In this document: positions 8,810 through 16,865 of the stretch, piece after piece
How positions within the stretch are numbered: position 1 is the stretch's first letter
Layout of the letters: each line of letters begins with the position of its first letter
Source: Xanthomonas sp. DAR 35659
GTDB lineage: Bacteria > Pseudomonadota > Gammaproteobacteria > Xanthomonadales > Xanthomonadaceae
Length of the DNA stretch: 64,000 bases
Assembly (NCBI RefSeq): GCF_041242975.1
Contig: NZ_CP162488.1
Span: forward strand, 2,036,001 to 2,100,000
Direction of reading: 5' to 3'
The notes under the pieces: model-generated
Told to the model about the DNA's origin: nothing
The model's input: only the letters and a program-made list of their open reading frames with translations
Databases searched by the model: none
Program-made: the position numbers and the translations under genes

Positions 8810-10303
8810 ATGCACGCCCTTTCCGTTCCCGTTCCCCCGAACCCGGCACCGACCATGAGCCAGACCCCCGCCATTTCGCAATGGCCCGATGTGGACCAGC
8901 TGTACGCGCGTTTCCATGCACTGGTGAACCAGCCGATGCGGCCGATCGGCGCCGCCGGCATGGCCAAGGTGATGCGCTATTTCGACGAGCGCTGCCAGGG
9001 CTCCAAACGCCTGGGCGAGGCGGCCAAGCAGGTGATCCCCGGCGGCGTGCAGCACAACCTGGCGTTCAACCATCCGTTCCAGCTGGCGATGCATGGCGCC
9101 GAGGGCGCGTACCTGACCGACGTGGACGGCAACCGCTACATCGACTTCCTGCAGGCCGGCGGCCCGACCCTGCTCGGGTCCAATCCGCCGGAACTGCGCG
9201 AGCACGTGCAGGCGGTGCTGGACCAGTGCGGCCCGGTGACCGGCCTGCTGCACGAGTACGAGGTCAAGCTGGCCGAACTGGTCTGCGCCAGCATGCCGGC
9301 GGTGGAGATGCTGCGCCTGCTCGGCTCCGGCACCGAGGCGGTGATGGGCGCGGTGCGCCTGGCGCGGACCCACACCCGCAAGAAATGGATCATCAAGATC
9401 GGCGGCGCCTACCACGGCTGGAGCGACCAGTTGGTGTACGGCATGCGCCTGCCGGGCACCGGGCGCATGGAGGCGATCGGCATCCCGCGCGGCGCCACCG
9501 CCTACACCCAGGAATGCCATCCCAACGATCTGGACGCGTTGCGGCGCAAGCTGCAGTTCAATCGCCTGCGCGGCGGCACCGCGGCGGTGCTGCTGGAACC
9601 GCTGGGGCCGGAGAGTGGCACGCGGCCGGTGCACCAGGACTACAACCGGCAGGTGCGCAAGCTCTGCGACGAGTTCGGCGCGCTGCTGATCTTCGACGAA
9701 GTGGTCACGGGCTTCCGGCTCGGCCCGGGCGGCGCGCAGGGTTACTTCGGGGTCCTGCCGGACATCACCGTGCTCGGCAAATGCCTGGCCGGCGGCTACC
9801 CGATGGCCGGGGCGATCGGCGGCCGCCGCGAGGTGATGATGAGCCTGGTCGGCGGCATCGGTACCACGGCGCGACGCGCCTTCGTCGGCGGCACGCTGTC
9901 GGCCAATCCGCTGTCCTGCGTGGCCGGCTACCACGCCTTGCTGGAGGCGCAGCGCAGCGACGCCGCCGGCCAGGCCGGCCGTGCCGGCGATCGCCTGCGC
10001 CAGGGCCTGGAGGCGATCATCCGCCGTCTCGGCCTGCCGTACGTGGTCTACAACATGGGCTCGATCGTGCACCTGCAGACCTCAGGCGTGTTGCTGTTGG
10101 ACACCGGCAACCTGTACAAGCTGTGGCGCGTGCGCAACGAGGCCAAGGAGCGCAAGCACATGATGGAGGAGATGGGCGCGGCGTATTCGGCGCATGGGCT
10201 GATCACCCTGGCCGGCAGCCGCATCTACACCAGCCGCGCCGATACCGACGCGGTGGTCGACGAGGCGCTGAATCGCTTCGACGACGTGTTCAAGCTGGTG
10301 TAG
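8810..10303 (+). CDS. Class III PLP aminotransferase, glutamate-1-semialdehyde aminomutase-like
   Basis: The 497-residue class III (fold type I) aminotransferase starts 9 bases after GGAGG. It shows YLTDVDGNRYIDFLQAGG, GSGTEAVMGAVRLAR, GAYHGWSDQ, the PLP-ring aspartate in LLIFDEVVTGFR, and the PLP lysine K324 in VLGKCLAGGYPMAGAIGG. The nearest family is glutamate-1-semialdehyde 2,1-aminomutase. It is, however, about 70 residues longer than HemL, with a different C-terminal region (LYKLWRVRNEAKERKHMMEEM). Its setting with a sugar kinase and aldolase argues for transamination or amino shift on a sugar-derived carbonyl rather than tetrapyrrole synthesis. The downstream gene starts 3 bp later. 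Confidence 0.85.
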   Translation: MHALSVPVPPNPAPTMSQTPAISQWPDVDQLYARFHALVNQPMRPIGAAGMAKVMRYFDERCQGSKRLGEAAKQVIPGGVQHNLAFNHPFQLAMHGAEGAYLTDVDGNRYIDFLQAGGPTLLGSNPPELREHVQAVLDQCGPVTGLLHEYEVKLAELVCASMPAVEMLRLLGSGTEAVMGAVRLARTHTRKKWIIKIGGAYHGWSDQLVYGMRLPGTGRMEAIGIPRGATAYTQECHPNDLDALRRKLQFNRLRGGTAAVLLEPLGPESGTRPVHQDYNRQVRKLCDEFGALLIFDEVVTGFRLGPGGAQGYFGVLPDITVLGKCLAGGYPMAGAIGGRREVMMSLVGGIGTTARRAFVGGTLSANPLSCVAGYHALLEAQRSDAAGQAGRAGDRLRQGLEAIIRRLGLPYVVYNMGSIVHLQTSGVLLLDTGNLYKLWRVRNEAKERKHMMEEMGAAYSAHGLITLAGSRIYTSRADTDAVVDEALNRFDDVFKLV

Positions 10304-10306
10304 CGC

Positions 10307-10945
10307 ATGCCGACCTTCCAGCAGATCGAAGCGCTCTGGCTGCACACCCGCGAGCGGCTGGTGGCCAAGCGCCTGCTCGGCGACGACGCGGCAGCGTTGG
10401 CGTTGCGCTGCCCGGGCAGCACGGCAATGTACTGCGGTGCGCTCGACGCCGAGCGGCCGCAATGGCTGGACTGGCGCGACCCGGCGCTGCCGGCGTCGGC
10501 GCAGGTGCACGCGCAGGCCTACCTGCGGCGTCCCGACGTCGGCGCCAGCGCCTGGTCGGCCGGCCTGTTCGGCCTGCGCCTGGCCGACGTCGGCGGGGTG
10601 TTGCCGCAGGTGTTCGACGAGCAGGCCCGGCATATCGGGCCGATGCCGGCGCCACTGGCGGCCGCGGACGCCTTGGCCGGTGCACCGCCGCAGATCGGCA
10701 ACGCCCTGCTGCTGGGCGGGCGCCCGCTGTGCCTGGGGACCAGTGCGCAACGGCTGGCGCTGAACGTGGAACTGTTCGAGAAATGCGCCAAGGCCTATGT
10801 GCTTGCCGCGGCCACCGGCGGGCAGGTGCGGGAACTGCCATGGTGGGTGCGGCGCATCGCCAACGGGCGCTTGCGCAAGGACCAGACGCGTGCCGCCGCG
10901 GCGTTTGCCGCCGGCGAACTGCCGGCCGAAACCACCGGGTATTGA
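10307..10945 (+). CDS. Degenerate class II aldolase-like protein (no zinc histidines)
   Basis: The 212-residue protein aligns with the aldolase encoded at 8164-8805. VHAQAYLRRPDVGASAWSAG matches LHAQVLRRRPDVACSIHTHQ, and NALLLGGRPLCLG matches NAYLMRNHGVLCCG, followed by a similar C-terminal helix with an ELFEKCAKAYV segment. All three zinc histidines are lost: HTH reads WSA and the C-terminal NHG reads GRP. The catalytic Glu region is also altered. It cannot be a conventional class II aldolase. A structural or regulatory subunit, or a binding protein for the pathway intermediate, is possible. It sits 3 bp after the aminotransferase and 12 bp before the transporter, so it is kept as an intact operon member. 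Confidence 0.7.
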   Translation: MPTFQQIEALWLHTRERLVAKRLLGDDAAALALRCPGSTAMYCGALDAERPQWLDWRDPALPASAQVHAQAYLRRPDVGASAWSAGLFGLRLADVGGVLPQVFDEQARHIGPMPAPLAAADALAGAPPQIGNALLLGGRPLCLGTSAQRLALNVELFEKCAKAYVLAAATGGQVRELPWWVRRIANGRLRKDQTRAAAAFAAGELPAETTGY

Positions 10946-10957
10946 GGAATCGCCGCG

Positions 10958-12184
10958 ATGACCGCCACGCCCTCTCCAACGTCCATCCCGCCCGCGGCCG
11001 CGCAGGCGGCGCGGCCGCTCGCCGCGGCCTTGTCGATCGGCGCCATCGCCCTGCTGATCCTCGGCGTGCAGCCGATCGTGCTCGGTGCGCTGGTCGAACA
11101 GCACCTGATCACCCTGCCCGGGGTGGGCGTGGTGGCGATGGGCGAGATCATCGCGCTGGGCATCGGGGTGGCGCTGGGCGATGCGCTGCTGCCGGTGTCC
11201 TGGCAGCGCAACACGGCCATCGTGGCGGCGCTGCTGGCGGCGCTGCTGAACCTGGCCACGGTGCAGGCGCAGGGCGATGCGGCCTTCGTCGCGCTGCGCG
11301 CGGCCGCCGGCCTGGCCGAGGGCCTGCTGGTGTGGGTGGCCACCGTCAGCATCGTGCGCGCGGCCACGCCGGACCGGATCACCGCGGTGTTCATGGTGCT
11401 GCAGGCGCTGGCGCAGATCGCGCTGGCGTCGGCGCTGGCGTTGTGGGTGTTGCCGGCGGCCGGCTGGAAGGGCGGTTTCGTCGCCATGGCCGCGGCCTGC
11501 CTGCTGGTGCTGCCGCTGGCGGCGGCGCTGCCGGCACCGGCGCGCCTGGCTCCCGCAGCCAATGCCCCCCACTGCGCGGCGACCGCCACCGCCAGATTGC
11601 GCTGGTCGCCGGCGACGCTGGCGCCGCTGCTGGTCGCCTTCCTGCAAATGTCGGCGATCGGCGCGCTGTGGGCCTACCTGGAGCCGCTGGCGCTGCGCGC
11701 CGGGCTGGACGCGCATGCGGCGCAACTGCAGACCTCGTGGGTGCTGGGCATGCAGATCGTCGGCGGGCTGGCGGCGATCTACTGGGTGCGCCGGCTGTCG
11801 GTGACGGCGACCCTGACCCTGGGCAGCGTGGCGCTGTGCCTGGTGGCCGCGGCGATGTACCGGGTTCCTGGTAATGCCGCGTTGGGTTTCGCCGCGGTGT
11901 GCGTGGCGTTCGGCTTCGCCTGGATGTTCCTGATGCCGTTCCATGTCGGCCTGGCGTTGCGCGCCGATGCGCAGGGGCGGGTGGCGGTGCTGGTGCCGGC
12001 CGCGCAGTTGATCGGATCGGCCTGCGGGCCATTGCTGGCCTCGCTGCTGCTGCACGCCGACGATCCGGCGCCGGTGCCGCTGGTCGGCCTGGGCTTCGCG
12101 CTGGCCGCGGCGCTGCTGGCGCTGTGGATCGGCCGGCGGCAACGTCGTCCGGTCGTCGTGCAGGCCGGCTCGCATGCGCGGTGA
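10958..12184 (+). CDS. MFS transporter
   Basis: This 408-residue, very hydrophobic product has about 12 predicted membrane helices from residue 24 onward, in two halves separated by a loop around residues 185-205 rich in Ala, Pro and Arg. Length and pattern fit the Major Facilitator Superfamily, of the sugar/arabinose-efflux-like type (DHA1-like). Classical signature motifs are weak. It lies in the same operon as the kinase and aldolases and is expected to carry the pathway substrate or product across the inner membrane. Substrate and direction are unknown. Confidence 0.78.
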   Translation: MTATPSPTSIPPAAAQAARPLAAALSIGAIALLILGVQPIVLGALVEQHLITLPGVGVVAMGEIIALGIGVALGDALLPVSWQRNTAIVAALLAALLNLATVQAQGDAAFVALRAAAGLAEGLLVWVATVSIVRAATPDRITAVFMVLQALAQIALASALALWVLPAAGWKGGFVAMAAACLLVLPLAAALPAPARLAPAANAPHCAATATARLRWSPATLAPLLVAFLQMSAIGALWAYLEPLALRAGLDAHAAQLQTSWVLGMQIVGGLAAIYWVRRLSVTATLTLGSVALCLVAAAMYRVPGNAALGFAAVCVAFGFAWMFLMPFHVGLALRADAQGRVAVLVPAAQLIGSACGPLLASLLLHADDPAPVPLVGLGFALAAALLALWIGRRQRRPVVVQAGSHAR

Positions 12185-12306
12185 TGGCGGCCGCTCGCAT
12201 GCGCCGGCCGCCGCCGCGATGCGTGTCCGTGGGCCGCGCGTGGCGCAGGGCAGGGGGATGCCATGTGCAGGGCATTGGCCGACGTCCCACACGCAGGAGA
12301 GCGGCG

Positions 12307-13749
12307 ATGGCGCCTGAGCCCGTGCAGGACACCGCGCCGGAAACCATCGCGGCGCTGTTCGCCGCGCAGCAGGCCACCGCGCTGGCCTGGCGCGGCTCCT
12401 CGGCGAACGCGCGGCGCGCACGCCTACGTGCGCTGCGCACTGCGCTGCTGGCGCGGCGGCAGGCATTGATCGCCGCCTTCGCCGCCGATTTCGCCAAGCC
12501 CGCGCTGGAAGTGGAACTGACCGAGCTGATGCCGGTGGTGGACGAGATCGCCACCGCCATCGCGCAGTTGCCGCGCTGGATGCGTCCGCGCAAGGTCGCG
12601 CCGACGTTGCTTGCGTTGGGCACGCGCGCGCGCATCGCGTTCCAGCCCAAGGGCCGCTGCCTGATCATCGGGCCGTGGAACTATCCGGTGGCCACCGTGC
12701 TGGGGCCGCTGGTGTCGGCGCTGGCCGCCGGCAACACGGCGTTGATCAAGCCCTCCGAGTTCACCCCGCGGGTCAATGCGGTGCTGCAGGCGGTGCTGGA
12801 GGATGCGTTCGCGCCGGAGGAGGTGGCCCTGGTGCAGGGCGGCGCGGCGACCGCGCAGGCCTTGCTGGCGTGTCCGTTCGACCATGTGTTCTTCACCGGC
12901 TCGGCGTCGGTGGGGCGGCAGGTGATGGCCGCGGCAGCACGGCAGTTGAGCCCGGTGACCCTTGAACTGGGCGGCAAGTCGCCGGTGATCGTCGACCGCA
13001 GCGCCGACCTGCGCCGTGCCGCCGAGGTGATCGTCTGGGCCAAGCTGGTCAACGCCGGGCAGACCTGCATCGCGCCGGACACCTTGTTCGTGCATCGCGA
13101 CGTCAGCGCGCGCCTGCTCGACCACTGCCGCGCCCTGCTGGCGCAGCGCTACGGCGCCGATGCGCAGGCGGTCGCCGCCAGTCCGCACCTGGCGCGCATG
13201 ATCCACCCGGCGCATGCGGCGCGCGTGGCCGCACTGATCGACGAGGCGCGCGCCGGCGGCGCGCAACTGCTGGCCGGTGGCGAGCACGACGCGGGGCGGC
13301 GCTACGTGGCGCCGACGCTGCTGGCGCAGGTGCCAGCGCAGGCACGGATCGCGCAGGAAGAGATCTTCGGTCCGGTGCTGCCGGTGATCGAGTTCGAACG
13401 TCTCGACGACGTGCTCGACCGCCTCGACGCCGAGCCCAAACCGCTGGCGCTGTATCTGTGGAGCCGCGACCGCGCCGGCATCGCGCGGGTGCTGGCGCGC
13501 ACCAGTTCCGGCAGCGCGGTGGTCAATCACTGCCTGCAGCAGTTCGTGCACAGCGGTTTGCCGTTCGGCGGCGTTGGCGCCTCGGGCTTCGGCAGCGCGC
13601 ACGGCGTGCACGGGTTCCGCGCGTTCTCGCACGAACGCGCGGTGCTGCATGGCGGGCGCCTGCCGATCGTCAAGGCGTTCTTTCCTCCGTACACCGCCTT
13701 GCAGCAACGGTTGGCGGCAGGACTCAGCCGTTGGTTGGCACGGCGCTGA
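12307..13749 (+). CDS. Aldehyde dehydrogenase (class 3 / coniferyl-aldehyde type)
   Basis: The 480-residue NAD(P)-dependent aldehyde dehydrogenase shows the cofactor motif IGPWNYPVATVLGPLVSALAAGN, FTGSASVGR, the general base E220 (LELGGKSP) and the nucleophile C254 (NAGQTCIAPD). The length and the C-terminal hydrophobic tail (FFPPYTALQQRLAAGLSRWLA) are typical of class 3 fatty- or coniferyl-aldehyde enzymes. Start 12307 follows AGGAGA. It lies 122 bp after the transporter gene on the same strand and precedes the TetR gene. It may oxidise the aldehyde released by the aldolase, though the family is broad. Confidence 0.9.
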   Translation: MAPEPVQDTAPETIAALFAAQQATALAWRGSSANARRARLRALRTALLARRQALIAAFAADFAKPALEVELTELMPVVDEIATAIAQLPRWMRPRKVAPTLLALGTRARIAFQPKGRCLIIGPWNYPVATVLGPLVSALAAGNTALIKPSEFTPRVNAVLQAVLEDAFAPEEVALVQGGAATAQALLACPFDHVFFTGSASVGRQVMAAAARQLSPVTLELGGKSPVIVDRSADLRRAAEVIVWAKLVNAGQTCIAPDTLFVHRDVSARLLDHCRALLAQRYGADAQAVAASPHLARMIHPAHAARVAALIDEARAGGAQLLAGGEHDAGRRYVAPTLLAQVPAQARIAQEEIFGPVLPVIEFERLDDVLDRLDAEPKPLALYLWSRDRAGIARVLARTSSGSAVVNHCLQQFVHSGLPFGGVGASGFGSAHGVHGFRAFSHERAVLHGGRLPIVKAFFPPYTALQQRLAAGLSRWLARR

Positions 13750-13914
13750 GTGCTGCTGCCGATGCGCCAGGTGCGGGCGCGGTAAGATGCGAGGTCGGCG
13801 CGTGTGGCGACGCTGCGGCGTAGTCTGCGCCCCGATTGCCGCGGCGATGCGCGCCGTCGGGCCGGCGTAGTGCCGCCACCGCGGCGCCTGCCGCTTCACC
13901 ACCATCGAGATCCC

Positions 13915-14586
13915 ATGCCCGCCGACACGTCGCGTCCCACCGCACCGCACCGCCCGCGCCTGACCGGGAACAAGGTGCCGGCCCAGCATCGCGCGACCGA
14001 GACCTACGAACAGATCCTCTCGGTCACCGCGCAACTGCTCGGCGACGTCGGCGTGGAGCGGCTGTCCACCAACCTGGTGTGCGCGCGTGCCGGGCTGACG
14101 CCGCCGGCGCTGTACCGCTACTTCCCCAACAAGTACGCGCTGCTGTCGGAACTGGGCCGGCGGCTGATGCAGCGGCAGAACGCGCTCATCCCCAAGTGGA
14201 TCACCCTGTCGGCGATGAGCGGCACGCGCGAGGAGTTGCAGCGCGCGCTGGCCGGGCTGGTGCTGGATACCTACCGCGTCACCAAGGCGACCGAGGGTGG
14301 GGTGTGGGTGTTGCGCGCGCTGCGCGCGGTGCCGGCGCTGCAGCAGGTGCGCCTGGACTCGCATGCGCAGGTCACCAAGGGCCAGGTGCGCTTCCTCAGC
14401 GAGGCCTTCCCCGACGCCGACCCGCGCCAACTGCGGCTGGTCAGCCGCATCGTGGTCGACCTGATCTACGCGACCGTGGAGTTGCTGTTCGACACCCGCC
14501 TGAGCGCCCGCGCGGTAGCCGACACGGTGGCGGCGATGATCGCCAGCCACATCGAGCAACTGCGCGATGGAGCGTCGACTGGATGA
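13915..14586 (+). CDS. TetR-family transcriptional regulator
   Basis: The 223-residue protein has an N-terminal helix-turn-helix at residues about 30-70 (ETYEQILSVTAQLLGDVGVERLSTNLVCARAGLTPPALYRYFPNKYALLSEL), the standard TetR signature. A helical ligand-binding C-terminal part follows. Start 13915 is preferred over the upstream in-frame codon at 13804, whose N-terminal extension is Arg/Pro-rich and unlike the family. It is the last gene of the co-directional metabolic cluster. The palindrome at 5015-5028 before the first cluster gene is a candidate operator. Confidence 0.85.
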   Translation: MPADTSRPTAPHRPRLTGNKVPAQHRATETYEQILSVTAQLLGDVGVERLSTNLVCARAGLTPPALYRYFPNKYALLSELGRRLMQRQNALIPKWITLSAMSGTREELQRALAGLVLDTYRVTKATEGGVWVLRALRAVPALQQVRLDSHAQVTKGQVRFLSEAFPDADPRQLRLVSRIVVDLIYATVELLFDTRLSARAVADTVAAMIASHIEQLRDGASTG

Positions 14587-14780
14587 GGCCGGATTGCGGC
14601 TTCGGATGTGGAGTGCCTGCGTAGCGCACGCGCACCTGCAACGGCACCGCGAGGCGCGGCGGCCGATGACATCGCCAACCAGGCGTCGCCAAACGACCGC
14701 TTGAGGCCGGCAGCAAGCGAGGCGTCCGCGCACGAGGCGCGACGCGCGCAACGCGATGCACTTGCCGTCCGCGACCGCGA

Positions 14781-15677
14781 TCAGAGCTCGGTGACGAACC
14801 TGCCCTCGTCGAGATCGGCGATCAGCGTGGGGCCGGTCGGCGTCCAGCCGAGCCTGGCTTGCGTCAGCGCGCTCGAGGCGGGCATGTCGAATTGCACGAA
14901 CATCGCCATCCAGCCGAAATGCGCGGCCGCCTCGCCCGGCGCGATCGACAGCACCGGCAGCTTCAGCCCGCGCCCGAGCGCCTCGGCGATCGCGCGGCTG
15001 CGCACGCCTTCCTCGCCGACCGCGTGATAGCGCGCGCCCGGTTGCGCTTTCTCGATCGCATGGCGATAGAGCCGCACCGCATCGGACAGATGGCCGGCGG
15101 CCCAGCGGTTGCCGCCGTCGCCGACATAGGCCACCACGCCCTTGTCGCGCGCGATCGCCGCCAGCGGCGTGATCAGCCCTTGCCGAAACGGGTTATGGAT
15201 CTGCGGCAGCCGCATCACCGAGACATTGACGCCGGCCTCGAGCAAGGCGTTGCCGGCCTGTTCGGAGCCGATGCGCGGACTGGCGTGCTTGGCGTTGAAG
15301 ATGTCCTCGCTGGCCAGCCCGCCGTGCTCGCCGATGCCCACCGCGGTGCCGGAGGTGATCAGCAGCGGACGATCGGAGCCCTTCAGCGCCGCGCCGAGCG
15401 CCGCGATCGCGCGCTTGTCCTTCTCGCAGTTGGCGGCGAAGTTGCTGAAATCGTGGTCGAACGCCGCATGGATCACGGCATCGGCCTGGGCCGCACCCCG
15501 CGCCAGGCTGTCCGGATCCTCCAGCGTCCCGTGGTGGACCTCGGCGCCGGCCGCGCGCAGCGCCTGCGCGCCGGTCTCCGATCGCGTCATGCCGAGCACG
15601 CGATGGCCGGCCTGCAGCAGTTCGGGAACCAGGGCCGAGCCGATGAAGCCGGTCGCGCCCGTCAGAAAGATACGCAT
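14781..15677 (-). CDS. Extended SDR-family NAD(P)-dependent oxidoreductase
   Basis: The 298-residue product has a Rossmann fold at the N-terminus (MRIFLTGATGFIGSALVPELL, GxxGxxG) and a second-strand basic residue (TRSE), consistent with NADP preference. It matches atypical extended SDRs (NAD-dependent epimerase/dehydratase-like). The usual YxxxK catalytic pair is not obvious: the corresponding region reads SPRIGSEQAGNALLEAGVNVSVMRLPQIHNP. It is transcribed divergently from the MmyB-type regulator, 97 bp apart, so that regulator probably controls it. Confidence 0.85.
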   Translation of the reverse strand: MRIFLTGATGFIGSALVPELLQAGHRVLGMTRSETGAQALRAAGAEVHHGTLEDPDSLARGAAQADAVIHAAFDHDFSNFAANCEKDKRAIAALGAALKGSDRPLLITSGTAVGIGEHGGLASEDIFNAKHASPRIGSEQAGNALLEAGVNVSVMRLPQIHNPFRQGLITPLAAIARDKGVVAYVGDGGNRWAAGHLSDAVRLYRHAIEKAQPGARYHAVGEEGVRSRAIAEALGRGLKLPVLSIAPGEAAAHFGWMAMFVQFDMPASSALTQARLGWTPTGPTLIADLDEGRFVTEL

Positions 15678-15774
15678 CGTGAACTCCCTTGGGTCGGTGC
15701 GAGCGACTCTCCGGCATCCGCGTATCCCGTTAAAGTAGTGATGTCATCCTAGTAAAGCGGCTAACAGGTTCGCC

Positions 15775-16641
15775 ATGCATCCCGATCCGGCCCATTCCCT
15801 GGGCGACTTTCTGCGCAGCCGGCGCGCGCGGCTCGACCCCGCCAGCTTCGGCTTCGCCGGCCGCCGGCGCACGCCGGGCTTGCGCCGCGAGGAAGTCGCG
15901 CAGCGCGCCAACATCAGCCCGACCTGGTACACCTGGCTCGAACAGGGGCGCGGCGGCGCGCCGTCGGCGCAGGTACTGGAGCGGATCGCAGGCGCGCTGC
16001 TGCTGACCGACGCCGAACGCGAGCACCTGTTCATGGTCGCGCTGGGGCGGCGGCCGGAGCTGCGCTATCGCGCGGTGGCGGGCGTCAATCCGCGCCTGCA
16101 GCGCGTCCTCGATGCGCTGGAAACCAGCCCGGCCATCGTCAAGACGCCGACCTGGGACGTGGTGGCCTGGAACCGCGCGGCGGCGGTGGTGCTGACCGAC
16201 TACGCACAGTTGCCCATCGGCGAGCGCAACATCCTGCGCTTCCTGTTCGGCAATCCCGCCGCGCGCGCCAAGCAGCACGACTGGGGGGCGGTGGCCCGCT
16301 TCGTGGTGGGCGCGTTTCGTGCCGACGTGGTCCGCGCGGGGCTCGCGTCGGAGGCGGCGGACCTGGTGACCGAACTGTGCGCACTCAGCACCGAGTTCGA
16401 GGCGCTATGGCACGACAACGAGGTGTTGAGTCACAGCGAGGGCGGTGGCGTGAAGCGTCTCAAGCATCCGCTGCTCGGCGCGATCGCGCTCGAGTACTCG
16501 GCCTTCGCCGTGGATGGGCGGCCGGATCTGGGCATGATCGTCTACACGCCCGTCGATGCCGGCGTGGCCGCGCGCATTCGCGCGCTCGCGTTCGCCCATG
16601 GCACGGCCCAGGCCGAGCGCCAGGACCTGCCGATGGTCTGA
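15775..16641 (+). CDS. XRE-type regulator with MmyB-like PAS ligand domain
   Basis: The 288-residue regulator has an N-terminal Cro/C1-type helix-turn-helix (residues about 10-80: RRTPGLRREEVAQRANISPTWYTWLEQGR). A MmyB-like C-terminal domain follows (VVAWNRAAAVVLTDY, FRADVVRAG, FEALWHDNEV, KRLKHPLLGAIALEYSAFAVD), which in Streptomyces MmyB binds fatty-acid-like ligands. It is divergent from the SDR gene, the common arrangement for this family. The intergenic region holds GTTA and TAAC half-sites around 15729 and 15761. Its stop codon lies inside a decayed bfr fragment (16638-16712), suggesting a recombination junction at the gene's 3' end. Confidence 0.88.
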   Translation: MHPDPAHSLGDFLRSRRARLDPASFGFAGRRRTPGLRREEVAQRANISPTWYTWLEQGRGGAPSAQVLERIAGALLLTDAEREHLFMVALGRRPELRYRAVAGVNPRLQRVLDALETSPAIVKTPTWDVVAWNRAAAVVLTDYAQLPIGERNILRFLFGNPAARAKQHDWGAVARFVVGAFRADVVRAGLASEAADLVTELCALSTEFEALWHDNEVLSHSEGGGVKRLKHPLLGAIALEYSAFAVDGRPDLGMIVYTPVDAGVAARIRALAFAHGTAQAERQDLPMV

Positions 16642-16712
16642 CCAAGCGCCTGGGCATGGCGCAGTCCCCGCGCTCGAAGATCGGCGACGGCGGCGTATCC
16701 GGCAAGGACGCC
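16638..16712 (+). pseudogene. Remnant of a second bacterioferritin-like gene (3' end)
   Basis: Read in frame from 16638, this stretch gives LTKRLGMAQSPRSKIG then DGGVSGKDA. It aligns with the C-terminus of the ferritin encoded at 3959-4450 ([16 protein letters not shown] then GHVSGKDA) with one extra codon, and with runs of identical bases such as CTCGAAGATCG and TCCGGCAAGGACGCC. The stop codon is lost and nothing upstream is ferritin-like. It is therefore a truncated fragment that fuses directly to the 3' end of the MmyB-type gene. Confidence 0.75.
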
Positions 16713-16795
16713 CGCCGCACTGGCGCCGCTCGCGCCGCGCTGCGGCGCGGCGATTCCCGTTTCCGATCGGCATGCGCGCCGGGCTTTCCAAGCAA

Positions 16796-16823
16796 GCAAA
16801 CCGGCGCGAAACAGCCGGTTTGC
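16796..16823. terminator. Hairpin between the MmyB-type gene and parC (convergent)
   Basis: GCAAACCGGC (16796-16805) and GCCGGTTTGC (16814-16823) form a perfect 10-bp stem with an 8-base loop. On the plus strand a T-rich stretch (CTCTTTCTAG) follows at a short distance. It sits between convergent genes and probably ends transcripts from either side. Confidence 0.55.
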
Positions 16824-16865
16824 CGTTCGCTCTTTCTAGTCCCGATTCCCGATTCCCGCCTCGAA

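Noticed and set aside
8810..10303. Assignment of the aminotransferase as hemL
   Set aside because: It is about 70 residues longer with a different C-terminal region, and its neighbours are sugar-metabolism genes.
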